64,000 nt of DNA, taken from contig NC_066583.1 in assembly GCF_024323335.1 (NCBI RefSeq), forward strand, positions 270,277,416-270,341,415, written 5' to 3'. The position numbers and the translations under genes are program-made. Position 1 is the stretch's first letter; every line of letters begins with the position of its first letter. Below, one piece after another: positions 10,929 through 21,742 of this stretch. Under the pieces are notes generated by a model. It saw nothing but the letters and a program-made list of their open reading frames with translations. It was not told the origin of the DNA and did not search any database. The DNA is from Lathyrus oleraceus. Lineage: Eukaryota > Streptophyta > Magnoliopsida > Fabales > Fabaceae.

Positions 10929-12009
10929 TGAAATTCTGGTATCAGATATGAGATGTCGAAGGTAATGTCACGACACTAATATCTGAGTAATGCAAATAGG
11001 ATAACGATAGAGATTAGTAATGCAAGAGACACAAGCAATTGTTAACCCAGTTCGGTCCAACTCACCTACATCTGGGGGCTACCAAGCCAGGAAGGAAATT
11101 CACTAAAATAGAATCAGTTCAAAGACTCTTTGTATACTTCAACAAGTTACAGTCTTTCTCACCTAATCTCTACCTGTGCAATTTCTACCTAACCACTCTT
11201 AGATATGAGAACCCACTCACTTCCCTTCTATCACACCTGTGATTTTAAACAACAATTCCTTGAGAAAAGAAAACACTTTTCAATAACACACACTTGATTT
11301 TACTTCACAGTTTCAATCAAGTAGACACACACTCGATCTTGCTTCACAGATTTGATCAAGTAGACACACACTCTTGCTTACAAGCTTAGAGTGACAAATT
11401 ACAACCAGAAATCAGACCAATTCAATCATCTATGGATGAATTGAATGGCTTACAAGTCTCACGACTAAACAAGACACAAACCCTAGATCTCTCACAGTAT
11501 TTTGCTCAGTATTGGTTGTGTAACAAATCAGGTTTTCCATGTCCTATTTATAGAAGCATTCAGCTGGGCTTGGACATCTTGAAAACCCTAAAACTATTTT
11601 CCAATTAAATCTTCTCATGACAGCTGGTTAGATCTCCTTAGAAAATAAGTAAATCAGGTTATAATCAATGATTGAATGCGCCTGCAAATCAGATCTTCAA
11701 TCATACATAGATTTCCATTAAATGCACAATCACATAACACCAGACATTCACACTGAATGTTCTGTGTACAGGATGTCATGACATCGGGTCTGACACCTGG
11801 ATCAATCCTGCATAATTCCATAATTCCTTTTATAATTTCCAGCAGGTACATAATATCAGACGTCATGACATCGTGTATGACATCCTGAAACAATCCTGCC
11901 TAATTATGTTTTCCATTTAAACTCCAGCAGGTACATAGATATCTTAAGTTAAGACATCACATACAACATCTTGTGAACACTCTTTGTTTTACCAAAATTG
12001 CTGCCAACA
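10929..12009 (-). repeat. 5' LTR of the copia element
   Basis: On the minus strand the LTR starts TGTTGGCAGCAATTTTGG at 12009 and ends ATTTCA at 10929, giving 1081 bp with TG/CA ends. A minus-strand TATA box (TATAAATA) is at 11545-11552. It also has a 14-bp palindrome GATGTCATGACATC at 11772-11785 and a related copy at 11859-11872 that carries ACGTCATGACA. The mate LTR is outside the window, so LTR divergence cannot be read. It interrupts the archaeal-type RNase H region of Ogre-2 immediately left of 12010. Confidence 0.88.
11545..11552 (-). promoter_or_regulatory. TATA box in copia LTR
   Basis: TATAAATA on the minus strand, about 460 bp into the LTR and about 700 bp upstream of the gag start. 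It is a clean consensus match in the expected orientation. Confidence 0.6.
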
Positions 12010-14083
12010 CTTAGAACCAACATGATGAAACTCAACCTTTGTAAAGAAAGTTGAAATCCTCCTCGCATAATCTCTATATGGTATTAAACCGGGTTGATTC
12101 GTCTCCCATTCTCCTTTGATCTGATTCACAACCAAAGCTGAATCACCGAAGACATCCAAATACTTGATTATGAGATTCATGGCCTCTTCAAGCCCCATAA
12201 TGCAAGCTTCATATTCTGCCATGTTGTTTGTACACTTGAAAGTCAATCTAGCTGTAAATGGTAGATGTGTGCCTTGAGGAGTAATAATCACTGCCCCAAT
12301 GTCATTTCCATATTGATTAACAGCTCCATCAAATACCATGCCCCAACGGGAACCAGGTTCTGGCCCTTCTTCTAGCAATGGTTCATCCCAATCTTTCATT
12401 TTCAAGTACAAAATCTCTTCATCAAGAAAGTCAAACTGCACTGACTGGTAATTTTCAATTGGTTGGTGAGCCAAATGGTCAGCCAAGATACTACCCTTGA
12501 TTTCTTTCTGAGATCAGTATTCGATATCATACTCTGATAACAACATCTACCAACGGGCAATCCTCCCAGTTAAAGCAGGCTTTTCAAATATATTATTGAT
12601 TGGATCCATTTTTGATATCAACCAAGTGGTATGATTCAACATATTCTGACGCAGATGCTTAGCAGCCCACGCCAATGCGCAACAAGTTTTTTCAAGCATA
12701 GAATACCGAGTCTCACAGTCGATGAACTTCTTACTGAGGTAGTAAATTGAAAAATCTTTCTTCTCAGTCTCATCTTGATGACCAAGAATACAACCCATAC
12801 TATCTTCTAGCACAATAAAATACATGATCAATGACCTTCCTTCCACAGGCGGAGACAGAATCAGAGGTTCAAGCAAATATTCCTTGATACTATCAAATGC
12901 TTTCTGGCAATCTTCGGTCCATTCACAAGATTGATCTTTCCGAAGAAGCTTGAATATAAGCGCACATGTGGGAAATAAATCTGGAAATATAATTCAAGCG
13001 GCCAAGAAAACCTCTGACTTGCTTCTCAGTTTTGGGCGCAACCATCTCTTCTATTGCTTTGACCTTGGCAGGATCAACTTCAATCCCCTTCTCGCTGACG
13101 ATAAAGCCCAACAACTTACCAGAACGAACACCAAAAGTACACTTATTGGGATTCAAGAGGAGTTTATACTTCCTCAAACGCTGGAATAACTTCAACAAAT
13201 GCTCAACATGTTTCTCTTCATCGATTGATTTAGCAATCATATCATCTACATAAGCTTCTATCTCTTTATGCATCATATCATGAAAAAGAGTGGTCATTGC
13301 TCTCTGGTAAGTTGCACCAGCATTCTTTAGACTGAAATGCATCACTCTATAATAGAATGTTCCCCAGGGTGTAATGAACGTGGTCTTCTCTATATCCTCG
13401 GGTGCCATCTTAATCTGGTTATATCCGGAAAATCCATCCATAAACGAAAAGACTTTGAATTTAGCAGTATTATCTACTTACATATCAATGTGTGGCAGAG
13501 GGAAATCATCTTTCGGATTTGCTTTATTCAAATTTCTATAGTCAACACACATGTAAACTTTTCCATCTTTCTTCGGCATAGGCACAATATTGGCCACCCA
13601 TTGCGGATACTCATCAGTCACAAGGAAACCGACATCAATCTGCTTATGGACTTCCTCTTTGATCTTCACAGCCATATCAGGATGCGTTCTTCTCAACTTC
13701 TGCTTGACTGGTGGGAATTCTGGCTTCAACGGAAATCTATGCTCCACAATATCAGAATCCAAACCAGGCATGTCTTGATAGGACCAAGCAAACATGTCTG
13801 AATACTCTCGAAGAAGATCAAGCAATCCTTCTTAGCATCTGGACACAAACGAGACCCAATCTTGACTTCCTTCACATTGTCTTCGGAACCCAAGTTGACT
13901 AGCTCAATCTTCTCTTCAAACGGATGAATAATCTTCTCATCTTGCTCAAGAAGACGATACAATTCATCACTCACTTCTATATCACTTTCCTCCTCGGCTG
14001 CAAACACAGGGAATTCAAAATTTGGATAAGGAGAAGGATCATTGTATTCAATGGGGTTAGGAACCAACCTCCATAATGATTTG
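12010..14083 (-). pseudogene. Ogre-2 pol: RT, RNase H, archaeal-type RNase H (broken)
   Basis: Reading down from 14083, the region starts at a splice-acceptor-like AG at about 14083. An acidic linker (ORF 14067-13726) follows. Next comes RT with FAWSYQDMPGLD, VKQKLRRTHPDM, DYRNLNKA and the YVDD box at 13241-13252 (EAYVDDMIAKS). RNase H follows (12876-12547, SMGCILGHQDE, KKFIDCETRYS, LEKTCCALAWA). The second, archaeal-type RNase H is at 12486-12010 (WGMVFDGAVNQYGN, NNMAEYEACIMGLE, GDSALVVNQIKGEW). Frame changes or stops separate these blocks near 13810, 13460, 12900 and 12510. The last domain is cut by the copia after its FHHV motif. The gene was dead or has died since. Confidence 0.88.
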
Positions 14084-14517
14084 ATATTTTGATTTTAGAG
14101 AAGTGAATTTGCGACCAAATATTATGCAGATGGAAAATTATATTGTTTATTTATGTTTTTTGTGATTACCATTTTTAGAAATAAGCAAAAAATAAAAATA
14201 AACATCAAAGATGTGGAGGAATAGAATTAATTTTATTGATGATCAATTTAAAATGCCCAAACAATGTTCACTTCTCCCTTAGGCATATGAGAAGGATTTT
14301 AAAATATAAAAAGAAATTACTTAGATCGATGCAAAATAACAGGAATATCAACAGTAGTCCAATTGTTGCACGTCTGTCCATGCGTCACAAAGTTGGTGCA
14401 ATCTTCCTCTTCATTGTCCTCTAGCACAACAACTAAGTGTTTTTCATTCCCATGGATGAACCCTCCGCTACGGAAACTGAGTTGCATCTATTCTGATCTA
14501 ACGGTTGACGAGCCCTT
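14084..14517 (-). other. Ogre-2 pro-pol spacer, likely intron
   Basis: AT-rich non-coding spacer between protease and RT. Its 3' edge on the minus strand reads TCATTATGGAG then GTTGG, close to the TCATTATGCAG/GTTGA seen in Ogre-1 at 27988. An intron at this position is known for Ogre elements; the exact donor here is not clear. Confidence 0.55.
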
Positions 14518-15606
14518 CTAGAACCCCAAACCAGTTCTTCCCTTGTTGTCGGCGACCTCTACCACGCGCCCCCACTGATCAACAGGACCTTCTTCAACAA
14601 TCTTTTGCGCATCTTTTAGAGAGGAAATAGGTGCCCCAACTCTCTTCTCAGCAGCAATAAATAAGGCTTGGAATGGCGTTCCAAACTCATACTCAGCTTC
14701 CACATACGAGAAAGATGACGGATGGCTAACCAACAGTGCTTTCTCTCCTCCAATAATCACCAACTTGCCATTCTTGACAAATTTCAATTTCTGATGCAGC
14801 GTGGAAGTAACGAATCCTGCCTCATGAATCCATGGCCTTCCCAACAAACAGCCGTAGGCCGGGTGAATATCCATTACCTGGAAAGTAATCTGAAAATCAC
14901 TCGGACCTATTTTGACTGGAATGTCCACTTCTCCAATAACTGTCTTGCGAGAGCCACCAAAGGCCTTGACAAGTACCCCACTATACCTCATGGGAGCGCC
15001 TTGATAAGATAACTTTGACAATGTTGACTTCGGAAGCACATTGAGTGACGACCCAATGTCAACTAGCACATTTGACAAAGCATCTTCCTTGCAATTCATA
15101 GAAATGTGCAAAGCCAGATTGTGATTTCTTCCCTCCTCAGGGAGTTCTTCGTCGCAAAAGCTCAGATTATTGCACGAAGTGATGTTAGCCACAATATGAT
15201 CAAATTGATCCACAGTAACATCTTGCTCCATGTATGCCTGTTCGAGAACTCTCTGGAGTGTGTCTCTGTGCGCTTCAGAATTCAAAAGCAGAGATAGCAT
15301 AGAAATCTTTGAGGGAGTCTGGAGCAACTGCTCAACCACGTTGAATTCACTCCTCTTGATCAGTCGGAGCACCTCATCATCATCACTATTGGCTTTCAAA
15401 TTGCTGGATTTACCAGACTTATCTCTTGAACAACCAATAGGATTTACGCTAGGCATCTCCGTCTTCTTACCAATAATCAATTCTTCCTTACTCTCCGGGA
15501 ACACCGGTCCAAAAACTCGACCACTGCGGGTCACCTTCGTAACATCTGCAATGCTTACTACTGAACTGGTCATAGGTAACAGAACCTCTTGACCATTATC
15601 CATCAT
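14518..15606 (-). pseudogene. Ogre-2 protease region with altered active site
   Basis: A 362-aa minus-strand frame holds the Ogre protease. It contains DEVLRLIKRSEFNVVEQLLQ, LLLNSEAHRDTLQRVLEQAY, LPEEGRNHNLALHISMNCKE and then VLVDIGSSLNVLPKS. The usual Asp-Thr-Gly triad is Asp-Ile-Gly here (Ile codon at 15055-15057). Ogre-1 keeps DTG at the matching place. Thr-to-Ile at this position should abolish or strongly reduce activity (inference from aspartic protease families). CLLGRPWIHEAG follows. The frame starts in the middle of the natural reading, with the gag-side linker upstream at 15607-16110. Confidence 0.82.
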
Positions 15607-16871
15607 CGTAGCATTGTATTAATACGGTACAACTTTATCAGATGCATACGGGACTAGGCCCGCCAACCGTATTACCAACGAAGATACTGATCTATTGCTG
15701 GCGTTCTGGTTATTGCTGCTATCATACTGAATCACCTACCACACTGGTTGTTTGAAAACGGGAACAATGACATTAACATCGTCATCTACATGACAGGATT
15801 GAACAATCTGGATCATGCCTTCATCCATCAGGTGTTGGATATCCCTTTTCACAACAACACACCCCCTTGGGTTCACGTTACAAATATCACAACCATCGTG
15901 ATCATGTTCACAGTCACTCACCATACAGATGTCCTTATGAATTTGCACCAAAGACCTTCGGATAAACCAGACATCAAAAACCTTGAATTCACCTGGACAA
16001 CTATCCACCATATTCCCTGAGGTATTCCCATGAGCGGGAAAAGGATTAGCTTTCACATTAGGCGCGCGGTCTTCAAAAGACACCATGCTACTCTTCATAA
16101 GCTTTTGCACCTCGTTCTTCAGCGAATAACAGTTCTCATTATCATGCCCAGGTGCACCCTGGTGAGAAGCACAACGAAGTTCAGGTTTATACCACCATGG
16201 AAGTGGTTCTGGTATTTACGGCGGGTTCCTTGGTTGAATCAAATTCTTGAGGACCAGGGATGGATACAATTCTGCATACGACATAGGAATCGGGTCGAAA
16301 GAGACCTTCTTCCTCGAAAAATTCTGTTGCTGGTGATGATTGTTGTTGGAATTGTAGTTGTTGTAGGTGTTCGTTCTTTGTTGCGGTTGTTGTTGTTGAC
16401 GTTGATTTTGATACTGATGTTGTTGTTTTTGAATTGGTGTTGTTTGCTGATTTGAAAATACTGGAATGACGGATGATACTTGATGATGATGATGTTGACG
16501 GGGTGGTAGATTTCTTCTGACTTGAGGCCTCCTCTGCCTCCCATTAGAAATGGCATTTGTTTCATTATCCTTCCTCTTGATGAAACTACTCTCATACTTC
16601 TAGCTAGTCGACGCCTCATCTTTCGAAAATCGTCCTTCACGGACCCCTTCTTCAAGTCCCATCCCTATATTTACCATTTCGGTAAAATCACTAGAGGCAC
16701 TGGAGATCATACGTTTATAATAGAATGAACTCAGGGTTTTCAGAAAGATTTTAGTCATCTCCTTCTCCTCCAAAGGAGGAGTGATCTGGGCAGCTAACTC
16801 CCTCCAATGCTGGGCGTACTCCTTGAATGTCTCTTTATCTTTCTGAGACATGGACCTCAGCTGGTCCCTAT
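15607..16871 (-). pseudogene. Ogre-2 gag C-terminal part (broken)
   Basis: From 16871 downward: the gag helix region (MSQKDKETFKEYAQHW, FLKTLSSFYYKRMI, 16851-16600), a stop, then a Gln-rich linker in the same frame with further stops (16600-16240). A zinc-knuckle-like motif follows (CASHQGAPGHDNENC, about 16150). The Cys/His cluster before the protease (CEHDHDGCDICNVNPRGC, about 15900) is in the frame 16110-15736. Alternative-frame ORFs across the Gln-rich part are shadows. The N-terminal part of gag continues at 40872-40117. Confidence 0.82.
16867..16871. repeat. Target-site duplication (left), Ogre-1
   Basis: CCTAT precedes the Ogre-1 5' LTR and is repeated at 40117-40121, right after its 3' LTR. 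It lies in the gag of Ogre-2. Confidence 0.93.
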
Positions 16872-17067
16872 TGTAAGACCCTAATTTTGACCCTAATATC
16901 CCTCATGGCATCATATCAAGCATGCTTGAATTGTATATTATTTCTTTTCTTATTTTGTTTACTAACCAAAAACACAAAAATATGTCACTAACTTCTTTTG
17001 TTTTGTAGCTTGAGCAATCATAAGATCTGAGGCTCCTAGGAGACCCTATGCTTATTGATATGACCAG

Positions 17068-17147
17068 GTGAAACCCTAGGGCTTGAGGATTTGTCAAGCC
17101 ATTATAGGTGAAACCCTGGGGCTTGATGATTTGTCAAGCCATCATAT
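17068..17147 (+). repeat. Two-copy 40-bp tandem repeat private to the 5' LTR
   Basis: Units at 17068-17107 and 17108-17147, each starting GTGAAACCCT and containing GATTTGTCAAGCCAT, differ at a handful of bases. The corresponding 3' LTR and Ogre-4 sequence is different, so this arose after or during insertion of Ogre-1. Confidence 0.85.
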
Positions 17148-18328
17148 ATGCCTCCCAAGTATCTCAATTTGTCAATTTGATCAAAGCAAACCAAGGGGCT
17201 TGAGGATTGTTTCCCAAGGAAACCCTAATTCATATGTGCATCAACTGTGCCTTGCTCATGAAGCAACCTCAACCCATGATCAAATACAATCAAGGGAAGT
17301 TCTTTAATTCATCATTTCATTCATATTTGAGCTTATTTGAGTGTCCTCAATCATCAATTCATCAAGGTTTGAGGTATGGACTTGAGAAGTTGATCAATCA
17401 ATTCATCTAACTATTTTGAAATCCACTGAGACCTAACTTTTGATATGTTTGTGAAATGAAGATGAACCCAAGAGAAAACATGTTCTTAAGAACCATATGA
17501 ATAACTTTCATGTTCATCAAAAATTGATTTTAAGCTTGGAAGGTCATCATCCATTTCAAAACGTTATAGGTCATTTTGACTGAAACCCTAATTTTGGGTC
17601 AACTTCCCAAGGACCTAACTCACTCATTTTTTATGATTTTAAGGTGGGATCAAATGAATTGGAAAGTTTAAGATGTCTACTTAATTTGTTTTAATGAAGA
17701 AATTTTCATAATCCTAAAATAAATACATGTGATAATGCAAAACATTATAGGTCACTTTGGACCAAAGACATTGAAATGTGAAAAAGTCCAACTTCAAGTG
17801 CCCATAAATTTCTCATCAAAAATCCAAATGATGAAATATTTGAGTCCAAATTGGTTGTCTTGAAAATATCTACAACTTTGAATTTTAAGGTTTTGTCATT
17901 TGGATCTTGCATCATTGAAACAGAAGGGCTTGAAGTTGGTCTATTTTGGAAATTTTCACATGCACATGTTTTGCACCTTGAAATTTATGACCAATTTTCA
18001 CTAGTTTCCCAATTCCAAATGAAGTTTTGTTCAACATAACAATTGATCCTCATGTCAAGACCTTTCTAACCATTACCCACAAGGCCATGTTTCATTTTGG
18101 TAAGAGGTGTTTTCGAAGAGGAGAAAAGTTTGGTGCAATTATGGAAACTTTGTTCAAACTTCATGCACACTCCAATTACCTCACATCTGCACGTCCATTT
18201 CAGAGCAAAATGACTTAAGCTTGCATTTCCAATAGGATTTAGGCCCTCCATACGCCTGTACAGGCCCATGCATGGAGGCCCTTATCACTCATGCACACAA
18301 AATTCTCATGCTTGCAGCTTGCATTTGC

Positions 18329-18336
18329 TATAAATA
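18329..18336 (+). promoter_or_regulatory. TATA box in Ogre-1 5' LTR
   Basis: TATAAATA in the context GCTATAAATAGAGG. The same motif occurs at 36722-36729 in the 3' LTR and on the minus strand at 58264-58271 in Ogre-3. Conservation across copies supports a real core promoter, giving a transcript start near 18360. Confidence 0.7.
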
Positions 18337-18776
18337 GAGGTGCATACCATCCTCATAAACCAACCTTAAGGCGCCTGATATGCTGCAAAACTCCATCCAA
18401 ACCTCACTTTAAAGGAATTTCTCTCTTTCATTTCAAAATTTCAGATCTGATTTTCAACTTCATTGGTTGATCATTGGACTTAAGATTCCTTGGCCTTGCT
18501 TCATCTTCATCTCAAGAGTGAACTGCAATTAAGAACTGTGAAGAATTATGCTCCATAGATCTATATTTCAGAGGTGGATGTTCAAACTTTTTTCCTTCGA
18601 AACTCATTGATTCTTGCTTGTTTCTTGTGTTTATTGGTTTGGCTGAAGTCCTCTCATTAGAGGCATTTGAATTTTGCTTTTAATTTTGCAAAATCATCAA
18701 GTTAAGTTTGAACTCCATTATTTTTCTCTTCGGATTTCTCTTCCTATGGGGCTCTGGAAGGAAAACCAATGGTACA

Positions 18777-18796
18777 GGGGTGATGTACATCACCCC
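18777..18796. repeat. Perfect 20-bp palindrome in Ogre leader
   Basis: GGGGTGATGTACATCACCCC is its own reverse complement. It is retained without change in the 3' LTR (37170-37189) and in Ogre-3 (57804-57823), while flanking bases vary. It sits about 420 bp downstream of the predicted transcript start. Confidence 0.92.
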
Positions 18797-18882
18797 AGCT
18801 TTCCAATGATACGAGGATCGCTTCATTTGGTTAAGTTTTCATGTCTGCAACTTTGGTCGGAAAATGCAAGCTCACCGGAGAA

Positions 18883-18904
18883 GACGGTGGTGTACACCAC
18901 CATC
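18883..18904. repeat. Second self-complementary element in Ogre leader
   Basis: A 22-bp near-palindrome with core GGTGGTGTACACCACC (18886-18901) directly follows the conserved string CACCGGAGAAGAC. Matching sites: 37276-37297 (one different mismatch), 57694-57715 in Ogre-3 (9-bp stem, 4-base loop) and 46099-46114 in Ogre-2, where a sequence-unrelated 16-mer is also self-complementary. Confidence 0.85.
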
Positions 18905-20397
18905 TCTTTGCCAGATTAATTGTGAGCCTTTGGATCTGATCTCCAGTTTATATCATAACCATCAGATCTTATGACTCTTTTAAATGCAAGGTGTTTCTCA
19001 TTGACTTGGACTCATGGTGAGCGCACACATGTGGACCATTAGATGTGCCAGGTCAATTAATGAGATTCCATCCAACACACGTGGTTTTTTTTCTATTTTC
19101 TGATTTAATCCATTTTATTTCTTTTATTCCATTTTATTTCAAAAAATCATAAATCTTTCATTTTAATTCCAAAAAATATGGGACCAATTGAATTATTTCC
19201 CTTTTAGTTTCTAGTTTATAAAAATGATTTTTAATATTTTTTATATTATCATTTGATATTTTTTGTGAATTTTCTCTTTTCTGGTTATTTTTAATTCATT
19301 TTAAATAGTTTCCAATATTCAAAAAATACAAAAATATTTTCTTAACCTCTTTGAATGATGATGGATCTATGAAAAATATTCTCATCAATTTATTAATTGA
19401 TTTGAGATTTATTTGAGATTTTAGTTCAATTAGGTTATTTTTTATTCATTTTTAATTGATTAAAAATAGTTTCTGGTTTCTAAAAATGCTGAATTTTTTT
19501 GTCAAACTTTGTTTGACCTTGTTGAACTTAGGATGATCCATTTGGACTTTTCAAAGTAGATTTGAAATGGATTTGAAGTTTGACCTTCAATTATTAATTT
19601 TAATTCAAGAATTATTTTAATTTTGAAAAATACCAAAAATATTTTATTTGATTCTTGACTTCTAAGTTTCATTTTGCTTCTGTTTACTATTGTTTGACCT
19701 TGATTCCATCTATCTTTGGTCAATGTACTTTGCTTACTTCATTTGAATTTCCATTAATGTACATTCTTATTCATCTTCTTCTTCATCTTTTTTCTTTTTG
19801 ATCAATGAGTTAAAGATTGGTGGTTAGCCTTGATGTATAGGAGGTTTAACCTTCCTTGATTCAAATCTAATTCATCTTGATCAAAGATCAAGTGAATGAC
19901 TTTGCATTAAGAATAGGTTGCTTCTTGATCAAAAAACCTAAATCAATACAAGATCATTCTCATTTTCTTTTGCCATGGCAAGTTGTAGGAGCTTGGCTTA
20001 CTTGTCAAGGTCTCTAACTTGTGTTTGTTGCCTATATTTTTATTGACCGACCTCAGATAGGTGTGACTACTACATTAGTCCACTTGCGATTGCTTAACAT
20101 AGCGCTAAATTGCCTTATGGCACACTAACACTGACTATTGGCCATTAACTTTTAATTCAAGTCATTTAATTCTTGCAATTTACTTTATGCAATTTAATAT
20201 CTTGTACATATTATTCATTTGCTTTTGCCCTTTGCTCACTTGAGCTCATGTTTATGTTAATGCAATTTGCCTTTTGCTCACTTGAGCGCATAATTGTGTA
20301 TATACTATTGTGCTTGTGTTTTGTTTTGATTGTTGTGAACCGAATGCAAATGGACAAAAGGACTTAGACTTTAGGACATTCCCTATGCAAAAATGGA

Positions 20398-20488
20398 GTC
20401 AAAGAGCAACTAGGCCTCATGCCTTTAGAATGCTATAAAAGAAGAAATAATGTCAAAGAGCAACTAGGCCTCATGCCTTTAGAATGCT
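20398..20488 (+). repeat. 37-bp direct duplication in Ogre-1 LTR
   Basis: Units 20398-20434 and 20452-20488, containing AGCAACTAGGCCTCATGCC, are repeated in the 3' LTR near 38786 and 38848. Ogre-3 has one copy near 56159-56195. The duplication therefore predates the Ogre-1 insertion and marks a subgroup. Confidence 0.85.
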
Positions 20489-21724
20489 TAATCTTGAAGA
20501 GGACTTTGAAAGGAACAATTTCTAAACTCCCTCTTGTCCATTCTTTGGTTGTATTATAGAACTTTTTGTTTTGTGTGTTCTTGTACTAGGGATCCCAAAT
20601 TTGAGCCAAGTAGAAGAACCATTGTCATGAGCATCCAAAGTGAGAGATACAAAAGCCATTGGAAGATTCCTAGGAGCTTGTTTGATTGTGTGCTTGATTG
20701 CTTGAGTATTTGCTTATTTGCTTGCTTATTCCAAAGAATGGGAGCTACTTGGATCATCACTATGACCTCAAGAATGGAACTCCATTGTGGTTTTATTTCT
20801 CTTCCTTCATCTTTGTATGTTTAGGACTTAGCCATTCTTCTTCTTCCCTCCACTCTAACCCAAGCCAAAACTTTTGTGCAAACATTAACATTTGCTTTCA
20901 AAATTAGAAACCTAAGCAGTATGATTTTTATTTTTTCAAACTTCTTTTCATAACACTTACTTTGAATTGAATCCTAAGTCAACTTTGACCATACTTTGTA
21001 AATACTTTTCATTGGTAAATATAACTCACTCAATTGTTTTTGTGGTTTCAATGGCCACTTTTGCCAAAGCTTTTCATAAACAATAGCTATTAGTTTTGAG
21101 TTATCCTTGAGGTTGATATAATACTCACCTATATCCTTAGTGATGGACAATGAGTCTTCCATGCTTATGATAGGGGTAACCCCTCACTAGCATGTTGAAG
21201 CTATCCTCACATGGTGGACTTGTGGTTTTAGGTTGAGTTTTCTCCCTTGGATAACAAAAGACCTTAAGGATTTTGGACCAATCAATTCTTCAACTCCTTT
21301 TGAAATTTTTACCCCGAACTACGAGGTTTTGATCCTAATCTTTTTTTAAGATGGTACGTAGGCAATGAGTTTATCCATTCAAACACAAAATTGTAAATAA
21401 TTTGTACATTCTTCTCTCATCTCTCATCTCCACAAATAATATTTTCACAAATACCGACCTACCTTACAACAAATTATGAAAAGGGTTCCCTAGGAGTACC
21501 TAGGATGTTTTGGGTGCTTAAAACCTTCCCATTGCATAACCAACCCCCTTACCCCGATCTCTTACATTTTTATTAGTTTTTCATTCGATAAAACTTCTCG
21601 ATTTTTGTTCGCTTTCTAACCTTTCCTTTGGATAAATAGAAGTGCGGCGGCGACTCGAATTGTATGATTTACTTTTGATTTAGTCAATAAATCTAAAGGT
21701 AACGAATACCTCGCTACAGAAAAG

Positions 21725-21742
21725 TGGCGACTCTGCTGGGGA
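21725..21742 (+). other. Primer binding site (tRNA-Arg type), Ogre-1
   Basis: TGGCGACTCTGCTGGGGA starts 6 bases past the LTR end. This is the primer site described for Ogre elements, complementary to a tRNA-Arg. The same 18-mer appears on the minus strand at 43527-43544 in Ogre-2. Confidence 0.92.

Larger units (their letters stand above)
12010..16871 (-). mobile_element. Ogre-2 (minus strand), segment with gag C-part, protease and pol
   Basis: This block reads on the minus strand as gag C-terminus, protease, a splice-acceptor-like site, RT, RNase H and the start of the extra archaeal-type RNase H. That order is diagnostic of the Tat/Ogre lineage. Its upstream half is at 40117-48189, across the Ogre-1 insertion. 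The junction codons at 16871 and 40117-40121 match in frame once Ogre-1 and one CCTAT are removed. Its integrase and 3' LTR lie beyond the copia, left of the window. Confidence 0.9.
16872..21718 (+). repeat. 5' LTR of Ogre-1
   Basis: Starts TGTAAGACCCTAATTTTGAC and ends CTCGCTACA. It contains a TATA box (TATAAATA, 18329-18336), a 20-bp palindrome (18777-18796), a second palindrome-like element (18883-18904) and a 37-bp duplication at period 54 (20398-20434, 20452-20488). Relative to the 3' LTR it lacks a segment of nearly 90 bp after about 16917. It also carries a private two-copy 40-bp tandem repeat at 17068-17147, where the 3' LTR has unrelated sequence. Confidence 0.92.

Noticed and set aside
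16239..16655. 138-aa minus-strand ORF in Ogre-2 gag
   Set aside because: Runs out of frame over the Gln/His-rich gag linker; the gag frame is the one that yields the conserved PIPMSYAELYPSL-type motif.
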